Source of the DNA: JAJRTA01 sp965603125
GTDB taxonomy: Bacteria; Zixibacteria; MSB-5A5; GN15; FEB-12
NCBI GenBank assembly: GCA_965603125.1
Contig: CBFDBU010000001.1
Coordinates: 1-64,000, forward strand
DNA length: 64,000 nucleotides
Reading direction: 5' to 3'
Part shown: piece after piece, positions 50,022-59,798 of the stretch
Position numbering within the stretch: the stretch's first letter is position 1
How the letters are laid out: each line of letters begins with the position of its first letter
Position numbers and translations under genes: made by a program
Notes under the pieces: generated by a model
What the model saw: the letters and a program-made list of their open reading frames with translations, nothing else
Databases searched by the model: none
What the model was told of the DNA's origin: nothing

Positions 50022-53000
50022 CTATTTTACAAGCATCATCTTCTTCGTCTCGGTGTAGTCGGTAGTAGTGAGACGGTAGAAATAGATGCCGGAAGTTACC
50101 CGGCTGCCGCCGTCATCAACGCCGTGCCAACTCACCTCGTGGTGACCGGCTCCGCAAGTGCCGTCGACAACTGTGGCTACCCTCTGGCCCAACACGTTAT
50201 AGACAACCAACTCGACATGCCCAGCCGTCGGCAGGGCGAAGCCGATAGTCGTAACCGGGTTGAACGGGTTGGGGTAGTTCTGGTGCAGAGTGTAGTCCTC
50301 GGGGAGCGGGCCATCGGGGCCGTTCTTGCTGCTGTAACGCTCACCGAGTTCGACACGATTGCCGTCACCGGCCCAGACGATGTCGGGATAGGTGCGAACG
50401 CCGTCGACATACAGCGCCACCGGATCGCCCGCTCGCGGATAGGCTGAGGTCGCTTCATCGAGATCGTCGAAACCGTAGACCGGAGTGAATTTCAGCAGGC
50501 CGTCACGGTAGTGTCCCTGACCGCAGCGGACGCCGTCTTCGGTGTACGCTTCAACAGTCGAATTCGCCGGCAACTCCTCGCCGTCGAGGGTGATGCCACG
50601 GCCATACAACGACATCCAGGCGCGCGAGGGAGCAACGGCCAGCGGCACCGACCTGGCCGGGGCCTCGCGGCCGGGCGGAGAAATAAATCCCGGATAGACC
50701 AGGTAGTCATCGGTAGTGGAACGCACCCAGTAGCCGTGAAGCGGTTTGAGATGGGTGAGCGTGTTGAACCCCCCCTGGCCGGGCAGCCAGGCAAGGCCGC
50801 CGTTCTCGTACCCGAGCGCCACCTGGAGATTGTAAAGAATCGATTCAAACCCGACCTCGACAGTATAGACTTCGTCAGGCCAGTAACCGACCATGTTCCA
50901 TCCCGAATAGATAAAGATGCTCTCGCCGACGTCGATGGGGCCACCGCAGATCTCCAGGGTGGTGTCACATGCCATCCGGATCCAGTAGCTGTGATAGTAG
51001 TCCATGGTTTCCAGAGTCGAGAACTCCGGCAGTCGCGGATCGTAGACGAGGGCTCCCCGGTGGAAGCTCAGGATAATGTCAACGCTGTCGGCAATCTCCG
51101 CGATCGCCTGGGCTACTTCGTCGGCATAATCTACATTCCAGGATATCAGGTTCCAACCCGCATTCAGCGTGATGTCCAAGCACTGCTGACTGAAGAAGTA
51201 ACACGCCGGAAAAGAGGCACCGTTGCTTGTCCAGACAATCGCCGGATCAGCAGCCGCCGACTGCCCGTTGACCGTGAATGAAATCACGTCGCCCGGCTCG
51301 GCCCCTTCGTCTCGCCGAGTGTAGATATCGTCGCGGTAAATCGGCATGAACCCGAAGGAACCGTCGCCCTTGACAACGTCCTCACCGCAGATAATACCGT
51401 CGGGATCGTAGGCCCTGATGACGTCGCCGGGTGTCATGACCATGTCCTCGAAGATGGGATGGTGACAGTACACACTGATCCATTCGTTGGTCGGAATGAC
51501 TACCTGGCCCTCACCCTCAAAGGGTTTGGCGCCCATGTCGTTTCGCGAGCCGTCCGGATCGTTGTATACCGGGTCCGGATGTCCGGCGTCAATACACGGG
51601 GAGCTCGCAAGCAGCGTGAACTCCGGGCCGAACATCGGATCGGCGCTGATTTCGTGCGGCGCCGGCGTGGTCTCAAAGTAGTCCTGACCCTGCGTGTTCC
51701 AGACATTGTTGTAATCGTGGATAACATTTATGTTGGGGCCACCATAGCTGCGAGCTTGCAGACCGAACTCGATGTTGCTGCTCATGATGTTGTTGAATAT
51801 CTGGCAATTCTGGCTTGCATGGTAGGTAAGTCCCGCCGTGTTGTGATACATGGTGTTGTTGGTGGCCCTGACATTGTGCGCATAGAAACAGATGGCGCCG
51901 CGGATTTCGGAGGTGCCTTCGGCGATGTTGTCATAACAGACGTTGTGTGTGATCAGGCCGTTGCCGCCCTGAATGAATGAGATGGCCGGACCGTTGCCGC
52001 TCTTGTTGTTGTAGCACACGTTGTAGGACGCCACAGCATCGCCGCAATAAAGATCGCCCAGCCGGACGAAGATGCCGCCGCCGGTAATGGGCGTGTAGTT
52101 ATCGCGGATAATGTTGTGAGTGATGGTCGGCGCACAGTGCTGGAAGAACATCCCGCCACCGTCATAGGGACCGCGGCAGTTCTGCACGATGCAGTGCGAC
52201 ACCGTAACGCCCAACCCCAGGCAGTAAATGCCACGCGTGTAGTCGCTACCGTCGATGGTGAATCCTGAAATCAAGGTGCCGGGGCCGCTGCCGGAAGGGA
52301 TTTCGATCAAGCCATTCGGGAAACCGCCTTGGAAAGCATTACGGAAATCCGCACCCGAGCGACCGGAGTTCAGGGTGTCGATTTCAGGATATTGGATCGG
52401 GTAAAACGGAACGGGGGCTACGATTTTTGTCGCCTCGGCGCCTTCTTCGGAGATAAGAACTATCGTCTTGCCGCCGAAATCCAGCGGGCCCGAGTAAACG
52501 CCCGGCCCCACGAGAATTGTATCACCGTCGGTGGCCGCGTTAAGGGCGCTGATAATGGTCGGGTAGTCTGAAGGCACATGGATAACCCCCGGTTCGGGGG
52601 GACCGCCCTCAGCCACTAAGAAACAATGCGGGCCGTCCCAGTCCGGGAAAGCGTAGAGAGCGTCCTGGCCTGCCCATTTCCACACACCGGAAGGCGGGAA
52701 GTAGGCGGAGTCCAGGCAGATAGTGCCACCGGCATCCGACTCGTCAATAGGGCCGATCTCGATAGTGTAGGCAACGTCGTCGAATCCGGCCGGAATGCCC
52801 TCGTTGTGGAACACAAAGGCGGCAAAACCGACGGTGTCAGCGTCGGCGCCGTCGATGCTGAAATTGTTGATGAAAAAGCCGCCGTCGAACTGGGTCATAC
52901 CCAGGGTTCCGGTGGTGTCACCAACCATAGTGCTCCACTGAGCGGTCTCGGAATAGACCCTAAAGCCGTTGGTAATACCGTCGTAAGATCGGTCACCACT

Positions 53001-53648
53001 GGCCACGCCGAGATGAAAAATCACCGGCTCACCGGTAAGCAGTTCGCCGTTTAGGTTCATACCGTCCACATGGTGAAGCGAGATGCCGGGCCCAGCCGGA
53101 GGCGGACCGCCGCCGACCGTAAAGCAGTGGGGACCATCCCAGCCCGGAAATGCGTCCGGCCCGGCCCACTTCCAGACTCCGGTGGGAGGGAAGAAAGCGG
53201 AGTCCAGACAGATAACGGCACCCTCGTAGGCGGCGCTTATCGGGCCTATCTGGATCGTGTAGGCTACGTCGTCAAAACCTGCCGGCAGGCCCACGTAGAC
53301 AAACCTGAAAGCGGCAAAGCCGACCGTGTCGGCGCCGGCTCCGTCAAGGCTGAATTCGTTAATGAAAAAACCGCCATCGAACTGGGTCATACCCAGAGTT
53401 CCGGTGGTGTCACCAACCGTAGTGCCCCACTGAGCCGTTTCGGAATAGACCCTGAACCCGTTGGTTATTCCCCCATGGGAATCTGCATCGCCGGTCACCC
53501 GCAGGTGGAACGTGACCGGTACACCCGTTTCAAGTCCACCGAATGAGTTGAGACCGTCAACGTGGTCCAATGACAGGCTCTGCCCACCGGCAACACCGAA
53601 GGACATGAGGGTAAAAGCCGCCAGCGTAAGCAAGAATCTGACACGCAT
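50022..53648 (-). CDS. Secreted beta-helix protein with FlgD-like sorting domain
   Basis: A 1208-residue exported protein. The signal peptide (MRVRFLLTLAAFTLMSFGVAGG) is followed by two tandem domains of about 164 residues each (LSLDHVDGLNSFGGLETGVP and ISLHHVDGMNLNGELLTGEP), perhaps cohesin-like. A right-handed parallel beta-helix of pectin-lyase type spans about residues 360-700 (HVPSDYPTIISALNAATDGDTILVGPG onward). Beta-rich domains follow. The C-terminal FlgD-Ig-like tail (YTLHQNYPNPFNPVTTIGFALP ... YFYRLTTTDYTETKKMMLVK) is a type IX-style surface-sorting signal. It is probably a surface-attached protein binding or cutting polysaccharide. I chose the ATG at 53648, with AAGGAG upstream. 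Confidence 0.85.
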   Translation of the reverse strand: MRVRFLLTLAAFTLMSFGVAGGQSLSLDHVDGLNSFGGLETGVPVTFHLRVTGDADSHGGITNGFRVYSETAQWGTTVGDTTGTLGMTQFDGGFFINEFSLDGAGADTVGFAAFRFVYVGLPAGFDDVAYTIQIGPISAAYEGAVICLDSAFFPPTGVWKWAGPDAFPGWDGPHCFTVGGGPPPAGPGISLHHVDGMNLNGELLTGEPVIFHLGVASGDRSYDGITNGFRVYSETAQWSTMVGDTTGTLGMTQFDGGFFINNFSIDGADADTVGFAAFVFHNEGIPAGFDDVAYTIEIGPIDESDAGGTICLDSAYFPPSGVWKWAGQDALYAFPDWDGPHCFLVAEGGPPEPGVIHVPSDYPTIISALNAATDGDTILVGPGVYSGPLDFGGKTIVLISEEGAEATKIVAPVPFYPIQYPEIDTLNSGRSGADFRNAFQGGFPNGLIEIPSGSGPGTLISGFTIDGSDYTRGIYCLGLGVTVSHCIVQNCRGPYDGGGMFFQHCAPTITHNIIRDNYTPITGGGIFVRLGDLYCGDAVASYNVCYNNKSGNGPAISFIQGGNGLITHNVCYDNIAEGTSEIRGAICFYAHNVRATNNTMYHNTAGLTYHASQNCQIFNNIMSSNIEFGLQARSYGGPNINVIHDYNNVWNTQGQDYFETTPAPHEISADPMFGPEFTLLASSPCIDAGHPDPVYNDPDGSRNDMGAKPFEGEGQVVIPTNEWISVYCHHPIFEDMVMTPGDVIRAYDPDGIICGEDVVKGDGSFGFMPIYRDDIYTRRDEGAEPGDVISFTVNGQSAAADPAIVWTSNGASFPACYFFSQQCLDITLNAGWNLISWNVDYADEVAQAIAEIADSVDIILSFHRGALVYDPRLPEFSTLETMDYYHSYWIRMACDTTLEICGGPIDVGESIFIYSGWNMVGYWPDEVYTVEVGFESILYNLQVALGYENGGLAWLPGQGGFNTLTHLKPLHGYWVRSTTDDYLVYPGFISPPGREAPARSVPLAVAPSRAWMSLYGRGITLDGEELPANSTVEAYTEDGVRCGQGHYRDGLLKFTPVYGFDDLDEATSAYPRAGDPVALYVDGVRTYPDIVWAGDGNRVELGERYSSKNGPDGPLPEDYTLHQNYPNPFNPVTTIGFALPTAGHVELVVYNVLGQRVATVVDGTCGAGHHEVSWHGVDDGGSRVTSGIYFYRLTTTDYTETKKMMLVK
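52615..53600 (-). repeat. Tandem duplication inside the beta-helix gene
   Basis: Two blocks with a 492-base (164-codon) period encode the N-terminal domains. A 90-base segment beginning ACTGGGTCATACCCAG on the plus strand recurs at 52889 and 53381 with few changes. The match is best in the middle of each unit and weaker at its ends. Confidence 0.75.
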
Positions 53649-54017
53649 GCTTCTCTCCTTAACTTTGTTTAGTATAGTCTGTATTGTCGCCGATACCATC
53701 CGGCACCTGGTTACCTTGCACGGCATAGCATATCTCCCATGTTGGCGAGCACGATATACTCGTTTGCCCGCGACCCGAGAACTCTATAACAGTCTTCATC
53801 ACGCTACTGCGGACTGCAAGTTGTGCCATTTGTTCTTCGATCCGGCCCTGTGGCGCAAGGCAGGTAACCCTGTGCAAGGTTTGGCAATTCCTCTTAGTAC
53901 ATAACCAATATAGACAATCAGCCCCGGCTGTCAAGGGGAAATCGCCCGTATATCAAGCACTTGGGATGCTCCGGCAGGAGGCGCTCCGGAACAGGCACCC
54001 CAACTGAGCCTGTACTT
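53649..54017. other. Gap between beta-helix and YfhO genes
   Basis: A stretch of 369 bases upstream of the beta-helix gene (minus strand). A minus-strand TATACT near 53670 could be its -10 box, without a good -35. No gene is supported. Confidence 0.35.
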
Positions 54018-56480
54018 CTAATCTGCTTTCCGGGCAGAAATTACGCCCTTCTCTCGTCTGGCCGATCCGGCCCTGATCGCGTAGTAGCCAACAACCGCAA
54101 ACACGTAAATCCAGGTGAGCCAGGAGGCAAGTCTTCCTGTGACATAGCGCTGAGATCGGTACTTGAACAAGACCTGCTTTGCGCCGGCGACAACCGGTAC
54201 CGCCCGGAAACTGCCGTATGCTCGAAGCAGCCTGGCCGGTTCTCCGTCGACAAAGGCGTGCCAGGCGTCATAGTAATTGTCGGTCATCACCAGGATATGG
54301 TTCCGGCGGCAGTCAAGGCCGACCAGTATCGAATCGTTCTCGTAATGGATAATCCAGGCCGAATCGGTACTCACGCTGTCGGCCGCTAACTCGATACCGG
54401 GCTCTTCTTCCAGATAGACCAGCCACCTCAGATCGTCGGTCCCCCTTAGCACCTCGGGATAGATCGCTTTCACATCCTCAAACACGCGGCAGGTATCCAC
54501 CAGGAACACCCGGGGAAAGGCATTCTGGTTGAGCAGGACGTGGCCCTGACCGAAATCGAGAACGGACGGAATCGGTTTGTCGCCAAAGTACCCCTCGGGT
54601 GGTTGCCGGTTCGGCGGGAGGATTATGTACTTGGCGCCGACCAGGTTAAGGAGTCGGGGGTTGGCCTCGTTGGCAAGCGACGGTCCGCCAAGAAGCTTGT
54701 CATACCACTTGAGCTGGTTGCCGTGATAGCCCACGACGACTTCGATGCCGTGGTAGGGAAGATTGGTGGAGGTGTGCTGACTGAAATTGTGTACGCGGAA
54801 CTTGCCGGTATCCTTCTTGAAGAACTCGGACAGCACGTTCGGCGTCAAATACGGCCTGGGGTCAGCCACGTCGATAAAGCGCCTGTTGAAACGAATGCCG
54901 TCCACGACCGGGATCAACAACACCAGCAACAGAACGGATACGCCCGCCTTGCGGGATTGATACATCCATATGAAGGCAGCGGCCAGACCGGTGAAAAGAA
55001 ACGCCAGCCAGGCGCCGGATTGAATCGCGGGAAGGTTCATGTAGGCAAGGTCCAACTTGGTCAGCCCCTGTTGCACGACGATAGTCCCGGCCTCCGCGAA
55101 AAACAGGGAGGTCCACAGATCGATCATGCCCCTGCCCCAGGCGCTGAACGCGAGCGCTAAGAGTGCCAGCAGTCCTGGCACGCCGAAAAGAAGATACCTG
55201 AACCTTGTGGCCTGAGCGCCCTTCAAATCGCGTCCGCGGTCCATCACAAACTGCAACCCCATCCCCGCCAGCATGGCCACCGAGAACGAGAACAGGAACA
55301 TTATCATCGACGGCGCCCGCAACGATTTGACCATCGGCACCAGGTGGAAAAACAACCGGAAAAACGGTGTCGTTGCCCCCAAGGCATAAATAAGGGCGAA
55401 AAGGGCCAGCCCACCCAAAAAGTACGCCTCGCGTCGGCGGCTGAAAAACAAACCGATCAGGGCCGCAAACACAGCGACGATGCCCACCGTCTCGGAGTTG
55501 TCCTTGAAGACGTTCTTCCCCCAGTAGAAGGTCCTGACTTTGGAAGTAGTCGTGCCCGCGAATTCGGGTATCACCAGGGACGCCGCCTCTTCCTCGTGCA
55601 GCGACCACGACGTGGCCCAGTCCCAGCCCCTTTTCGAGTCGGAACGGGGGGAATAATTGCTGGTGTAGAAATAGCCGGGATAGAACTGAACGGCGGAGAT
55701 CAAAAGCCCGATTATCACGGCGTATGTGGTCAAGAGCGCCGGTCGAAAGACAACCGCCAGCGACTTTTTCTCACGGTATAGGACAATCAACTTGAACAAC
55801 GAGTAGAGGCTCACCGCCCAGAGCGAGAAGTAGGCCATCTGCGGGTGCGGGGTCAGAATGATCAGGCCGATAGCTACGCCCAGCAGGGAGAAATTGAGCA
55901 GCGGCTTTTTTTCGAAACCCCGGTCCAGAAACAGGATCGTCAGGGGAAACAGGCACGTGACGAAGATTTTCCCGTCGTGCCATGGGGCCACCAGCGAGAC
56001 GATATACCCGGCGAACATGTACGAGATGCCCGAGAGCAGCGAGGCCACCCGGGGCAGCTTGAACTGCCGCGCACAGAGATACGCGAACACGCCCGAGAGG
56101 AAGATATGAAGAAGGAGATTGTAGCTGAGCATACGGAAGAGGGAGCCGAAGAACTTCAGAACGGAGAGCGGGTACAGGATATCACCATGGAAAGCCTCAA
56201 CAAACGGGAGACCGCCGAAAATATACGGATTCCACTGTGGCACGGCGCCGTGAGAAAGAACGAAATCTACATAGAATGAGCGAAAGAAAATGCCCGCCTG
56301 AATCATGTCGGGACTGTAGAAAATGTTGTCGGAAAAAATGAACTCGTGAAAAAGGATTACCATCGCCACGAGCAGAACTCCGAACGCCGCCGGCCCAAAA
56401 TAGGGCGAGGTTTCCGGGTCAAACGTCCTCTTGCGGGCCGTCGTAGCTGCGCGCGCGGTTGGTTTACGTTTCCTGGCCAC
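54018..56480 (-). CDS. YfhO-family large membrane protein
   Basis: An 820-residue protein with about a dozen hydrophobic segments (residues 30-560) and a C-terminal soluble domain of about 240 residues. The amino end SDNIFYSPDMIQAGIFFRSFYVDFVLSHGAVPQWNPYIFGGLPFVE and the tail ILVMTDNYYDAWHAFVDGEPARLLRAYGSFRAVPVVAG match the YfhO family. These are GT-C-like proteins; some modify wall or lipid-linked glycans, most are uncharacterised. An Arg/Lys-rich N-terminus (MARKRKPTARAATTARKR) faces the cytoplasm. The gene starts three bases after the flippase-like gene ends, so they form one operon with the next three minus-strand genes. Confidence 0.85.
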   Translation of the reverse strand: MARKRKPTARAATTARKRTFDPETSPYFGPAAFGVLLVAMVILFHEFIFSDNIFYSPDMIQAGIFFRSFYVDFVLSHGAVPQWNPYIFGGLPFVEAFHGDILYPLSVLKFFGSLFRMLSYNLLLHIFLSGVFAYLCARQFKLPRVASLLSGISYMFAGYIVSLVAPWHDGKIFVTCLFPLTILFLDRGFEKKPLLNFSLLGVAIGLIILTPHPQMAYFSLWAVSLYSLFKLIVLYREKKSLAVVFRPALLTTYAVIIGLLISAVQFYPGYFYTSNYSPRSDSKRGWDWATSWSLHEEEAASLVIPEFAGTTTSKVRTFYWGKNVFKDNSETVGIVAVFAALIGLFFSRRREAYFLGGLALFALIYALGATTPFFRLFFHLVPMVKSLRAPSMIMFLFSFSVAMLAGMGLQFVMDRGRDLKGAQATRFRYLLFGVPGLLALLALAFSAWGRGMIDLWTSLFFAEAGTIVVQQGLTKLDLAYMNLPAIQSGAWLAFLFTGLAAAFIWMYQSRKAGVSVLLLVLLIPVVDGIRFNRRFIDVADPRPYLTPNVLSEFFKKDTGKFRVHNFSQHTSTNLPYHGIEVVVGYHGNQLKWYDKLLGGPSLANEANPRLLNLVGAKYIILPPNRQPPEGYFGDKPIPSVLDFGQGHVLLNQNAFPRVFLVDTCRVFEDVKAIYPEVLRGTDDLRWLVYLEEEPGIELAADSVSTDSAWIIHYENDSILVGLDCRRNHILVMTDNYYDAWHAFVDGEPARLLRAYGSFRAVPVVAGAKQVLFKYRSQRYVTGRLASWLTWIYVFAVVGYYAIRAGSARREKGVISARKAD

Positions 56481-56483
56481 TGC

Positions 56484-57470
56484 TTAGTCCTTTCGCGAAT
56501 CCAGCTTGATCGCCAGGGCGATGGCGAAGGCTATTAGTTCTACCACGAGGTTCCATATCCGTGCTGCCACTGCCAGTCCCGATGCTATCGGCCCGAGAAA
56601 CGGCGTCAGGACAGTTATCAGCACCCATTCCCGCGCCCCCAGGCCGCCGGGCGAAAAGACAAAAAGGTAGCCGATAAGATAGGCCGTGACAAAGGCGCCG
56701 ATACCTGCCGCCAATGGAATTCCCGGCTTTGCCATGACGCCGTTGATGAAAGTATGAAAGGCAAGGCCATAGCAGATCCAACAGACGAGGTATCCTCCGT
56801 AGACCTGCATGGCAATCTTTCTGCTGAGCTTGAACCGTACCGGTGGCCTTCTCAAGAGGCCGATTATCCAGTTGAACAGCGCCATTGTTCGGTCGGGAGC
56901 AAGCACCAGAAGCCCGGAGAAGCCGAAGGTGGCTATCACAGCCAAGAGCGGCCCCACACCGAGATTTTCACCCCAGATTCCAGACAGCATGTCAGGAAAA
57001 AAGTAAAAGGTGACAAATCCCACCAGGAACGCGGGTGGCAAGCCCAGAAGTGTGGCTACCCCCCATGAGGCGAAGGCGGTTTCCATGTCAATCTTTATTT
57101 TCTTCAGCAGGTACACCATTCCTATCACGGGCCAGAACTTCCCGGGAATGTAGCGGCCCAGGTTGGCAATGTAGGCGATCTTGAAGCCGTGTCGCAGCGG
57201 TACGTTGAAACCGAAAGCACGTATCAACAAGCACCAGACTTTCGAGAAAAGAGCAAAGGCCAGAAGGTGGAGCGCCACCGACAGGACCAACATCAGCGGA
57301 TCGAGGGTCCACTGATACCCGGACACCTCGGCCCAGTTGCTCACCAACTGCCGCCCGGCAAAGTAGATCACGGTGGCGGCCAGCAGGAACTTGACTGCCC
57401 TGACGAGATACTTCTTCAAGGGCGATCTCTTAGTCTCGACGTCCGTTCTGTTTTCCTCGTTTACGCTCAT
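56484..57470 (-). CDS. Flippase-like membrane protein (LPG synthase TM/UPF0104 family)
   Basis: A 328-residue integral membrane protein with about eight helices. It belongs to the group related to the membrane half of lysylphosphatidylglycerol synthase, seen in FIAYIANLGRYIPGKFWPVIGMVYLLKKIKID-type motif and the C-terminal LIGYLFVFSPGGLGAREWVL (about residues 268-287). Members often stand in glycan clusters and may flip lipids or lipid-linked sugars. A charged N-terminus lies in the cytoplasm. It is in one operon with the YfhO-like gene. Confidence 0.83.
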   Translation of the reverse strand: MSVNEENRTDVETKRSPLKKYLVRAVKFLLAATVIYFAGRQLVSNWAEVSGYQWTLDPLMLVLSVALHLLAFALFSKVWCLLIRAFGFNVPLRHGFKIAYIANLGRYIPGKFWPVIGMVYLLKKIKIDMETAFASWGVATLLGLPPAFLVGFVTFYFFPDMLSGIWGENLGVGPLLAVIATFGFSGLLVLAPDRTMALFNWIIGLLRRPPVRFKLSRKIAMQVYGGYLVCWICYGLAFHTFINGVMAKPGIPLAAGIGAFVTAYLIGYLFVFSPGGLGAREWVLITVLTPFLGPIASGLAVAARIWNLVVELIAFAIALAIKLDSRKD

Positions 57471-57506
57471 ATCTCGGTTTTACTGATGATGCCTCCGCCC
57501 GCCTCA

Positions 57507-58538
57507 TCAGGCTCGGAAATGGTCCTTTATCTCGCTGCCGGTAATGTATCTGGTCTTAGCGCCGACGTGCTCGGCCAGTTCAAGGATTGCGCCCAGGTTT
57601 GCTTTCATATGCTCCAGGGAATACACCGGATGCATGTTGTCAATGAGCTCGTCCGGGTGAAGCGGCGTGACGTAGAACACGCTGTCGCGACGGGCCAGGT
57701 CCTTCTTCACCTGGCGCAGCATCGGTTTGAACAGGACCGGCTTGCTCGTGATGGTCGATATGAAAGCCGGTTTTGACAGAGCGTAACCGAGCTGCCTGAT
57801 GTCCTTCATTTTTCGCGCGAGAGCTACACCGCTGACCAGACCCCAGACAAACGAACCGGCCACCGTGTTCGGCGCCTCCAGGAGCGCATAGCTCCCCTCG
57901 CTGTCTTTCGGCTCACGCCTGTAGTCGGCCCTTGAGGGGTAGTACGGCCGGGAAGGAGTGATCGACCAGTCGTAATAATTTGACATCGACGCCGATCCCT
58001 TGCCGGGACGAATCTTCAAACCGGGAAGCGCGCTGATCTCAACTTCGATACCCAGTTCGTCGAGAGTGGCCAAAGTGCGGTTGTTGTGATAGGCCCAACC
58101 CATCCGCACCGTTCTCGGTCGACCGGGAAGGGTGGCCTGATAGGCGGCGTGAGCCTCCCTGAGCATTTCAACCTGCCACTGGTGATCTTTGTGCTCCTGG
58201 TACCATGTTTTCCCGTCCTTCATGCAGCGCCAGAAATGAGGATGCCAGCCAAGTTCATCACCGCTCTTCTCAAGTTCCAGGAGGAAGTCGGTATGGTTCT
58301 GCAGAATGTAGTCATAGGCGCCGTGTATCTGTCTTATCTGGTGATCCGCCCGAATCAACCAGGTAAAGGCCGGCGGTTTTCCGTCGCTGTCGGTCAGCCC
58401 GTGAAGCTGCTCTTTCGCGCGTGGGATTCCCTCGAGCATTCCACGCCAGCTCAGGCTGCCGGTCGGTATGTCGCTCACGAAGTAGTCGCGGTCCGGGTCG
58501 GTATCACAGCCGATGACAATATAGACTGCCTTCTCCAA
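57507..58538 (-). CDS. Polysaccharide-deacetylase-like protein
   Basis: A 343-residue protein with features of the NodB-type deacetylase barrel. The acidic start YIVIGCDTDPDRDYFVSD (about residues 6-23), FTWLIRADHQIRQIHG, the metal-site-like ELGWHPHFWR (about 95-104) and a late THPDEL-like TPLHPDELIDN (about 291-301) correspond to catalytic strands. Catalytic identity is uncertain because the typical HTxxH motif appears only as HPHFW. No signal peptide, so cytoplasmic or associated with glycan synthesis. It is between the flippase-like and GNAT genes, so a role in sugar modification is likely. Confidence 0.7.
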   Translation of the reverse strand: MEKAVYIVIGCDTDPDRDYFVSDIPTGSLSWRGMLEGIPRAKEQLHGLTDSDGKPPAFTWLIRADHQIRQIHGAYDYILQNHTDFLLELEKSGDELGWHPHFWRCMKDGKTWYQEHKDHQWQVEMLREAHAAYQATLPGRPRTVRMGWAYHNNRTLATLDELGIEVEISALPGLKIRPGKGSASMSNYYDWSITPSRPYYPSRADYRREPKDSEGSYALLEAPNTVAGSFVWGLVSGVALARKMKDIRQLGYALSKPAFISTITSKPVLFKPMLRQVKKDLARRDSVFYVTPLHPDELIDNMHPVYSLEHMKANLGAILELAEHVGAKTRYITGSEIKDHFRA

Positions 58539-58585
58539 AGAGTCTCTCCCGACGGGAATCTCTCCCTATGAGCCGCCGCTTAACA

Positions 58586-59620
58586 TCACCACAAGTTGTC
58601 GAGGTCCGAGTCAAAAAACGAAATGTGCATTTTAGCCTTGATTGTCGGCGACATTGCTATCAGGTACCGCCGGGAGATATACAGCCCGGCCTTCCAGTAT
58701 GTTCGCCGATCAGACGCCGCTCCCATCGCCACCACGCCATAGGCCCCCGCGTCATAGGTATACTTCACGGCTAACGTCAGAAGGTCGGCCCTGGCAAGTG
58801 GCGTTCCGACCAGGTCGCACACCTTGACAAGGTTCATATCCTTGACCCGATGAGTGGCGTGGCGAAACACGATGTAACCCCCGTCGGAGTGGGTGTAGAC
58901 ATGGTAGTCACGGTTGGGTTGAGTCAATTTGTAGTTAAGGTACTCAGCGTCTCTCTTGCCATAGAGTTCATACTGCCGGGAAAGGAGATCGTCCCATTGG
59001 GCGTCCCACTCCAACTTAAAGCGATCGATCTTGCGGATTACCCCGTGACTTACTTTCCGTGACGCTCTGAGCAGCACGTTGGCCGCACGCATCGCTGGAG
59101 CGTATATCAGTGATTTGTCTTCGTAGGCCAAAGCCTTCTCCGGTTGCAGGAACCTGGCATACCACCGCGAGCAGTCGGTACGAATGGCGTGACCGCGCCG
59201 GATGTATGCTTTCTCAATCCCGGGCACCATACCCACCCCGGCATATTGCCAGGGAGGGTTCTGCTCGCATCGGGCCAGCAGACCCCTTCCGGCGCTTTTT
59301 CGTACCTTGTCATCACTCATGTCCAGTACCAGTGTCACCGCCCAGCCGATCTGCTCGATACCCTCACGGCCGCTCCTGGCGCCGTACCTGAACTGGTGAG
59401 GTATCTGCGCGATATATCCGACTATCCGGTCCTCGTGCAGGGCCATGAAGCGATAACACTGCTGCCACCGGATGATGTCGCCCTCACCCAATTCGGGATG
59501 ATCGCCGCTCCACCGAGTGAGAAAGGCCAGCAGTTCGTTTGTCCGGCTTTCATCGAAATTCTGTACCGTTACTTCGCTCACGTGTCCCTTCAGGGGCCTA
59601 TTCGTGTTGCCTTTGGCCAA
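58586..59620 (-). CDS. GNAT-family acetyltransferase, glycan-cluster type
   Basis: A 344-residue protein of the GNAT fold. An N-terminal half (LLAFLTRWSGDHPELGEGDIIRWQ and FMALHEDRIVGYIAQIP) carries the acetyl-CoA-binding strand. A conserved VGMVPGIEKAYIRRGH follows, and a second half holds VFRHATHRVKDMNLVKVCDLVG (about residues 255-276). The two-part structure resembles acyl-transferases that decorate sugars in capsule or lipopolysaccharide loci. It is the first gene of the minus-strand glycan cluster; the region 59621-59798 upstream is its likely promoter zone, shared with the divergent gene. Confidence 0.72.
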   Translation of the reverse strand: MAKGNTNRPLKGHVSEVTVQNFDESRTNELLAFLTRWSGDHPELGEGDIIRWQQCYRFMALHEDRIVGYIAQIPHQFRYGARSGREGIEQIGWAVTLVLDMSDDKVRKSAGRGLLARCEQNPPWQYAGVGMVPGIEKAYIRRGHAIRTDCSRWYARFLQPEKALAYEDKSLIYAPAMRAANVLLRASRKVSHGVIRKIDRFKLEWDAQWDDLLSRQYELYGKRDAEYLNYKLTQPNRDYHVYTHSDGGYIVFRHATHRVKDMNLVKVCDLVGTPLARADLLTLAVKYTYDAGAYGVVAMGAASDRRTYWKAGLYISRRYLIAMSPTIKAKMHISFFDSDLDNLW

Positions 59621-59798
59621 TTACCCCGCAATAAACGGAAATCGCGCCCATCTTCAAGCGAAATGTTGTCGGTGACACCGGGCATGCCGCATGTGAACGC
59701 CGGCGCGACAGCGATCGAAAACGTGCATTTTTTGAACGAGAGACAGGGCCGACGCGTTATATTGTAGTAGGGTTCTTGATTTGGCGGAAGGAAACCTG
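59621..59798. promoter_or_regulatory. Divergent promoter region
   Basis: A stretch of 178 bases between divergent genes. TATATT near 59758 is a possible plus-strand -10 but has no good -35 at the right distance. GGAAGGAAA lies just before the ATG at 59799. Confidence 0.3.
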
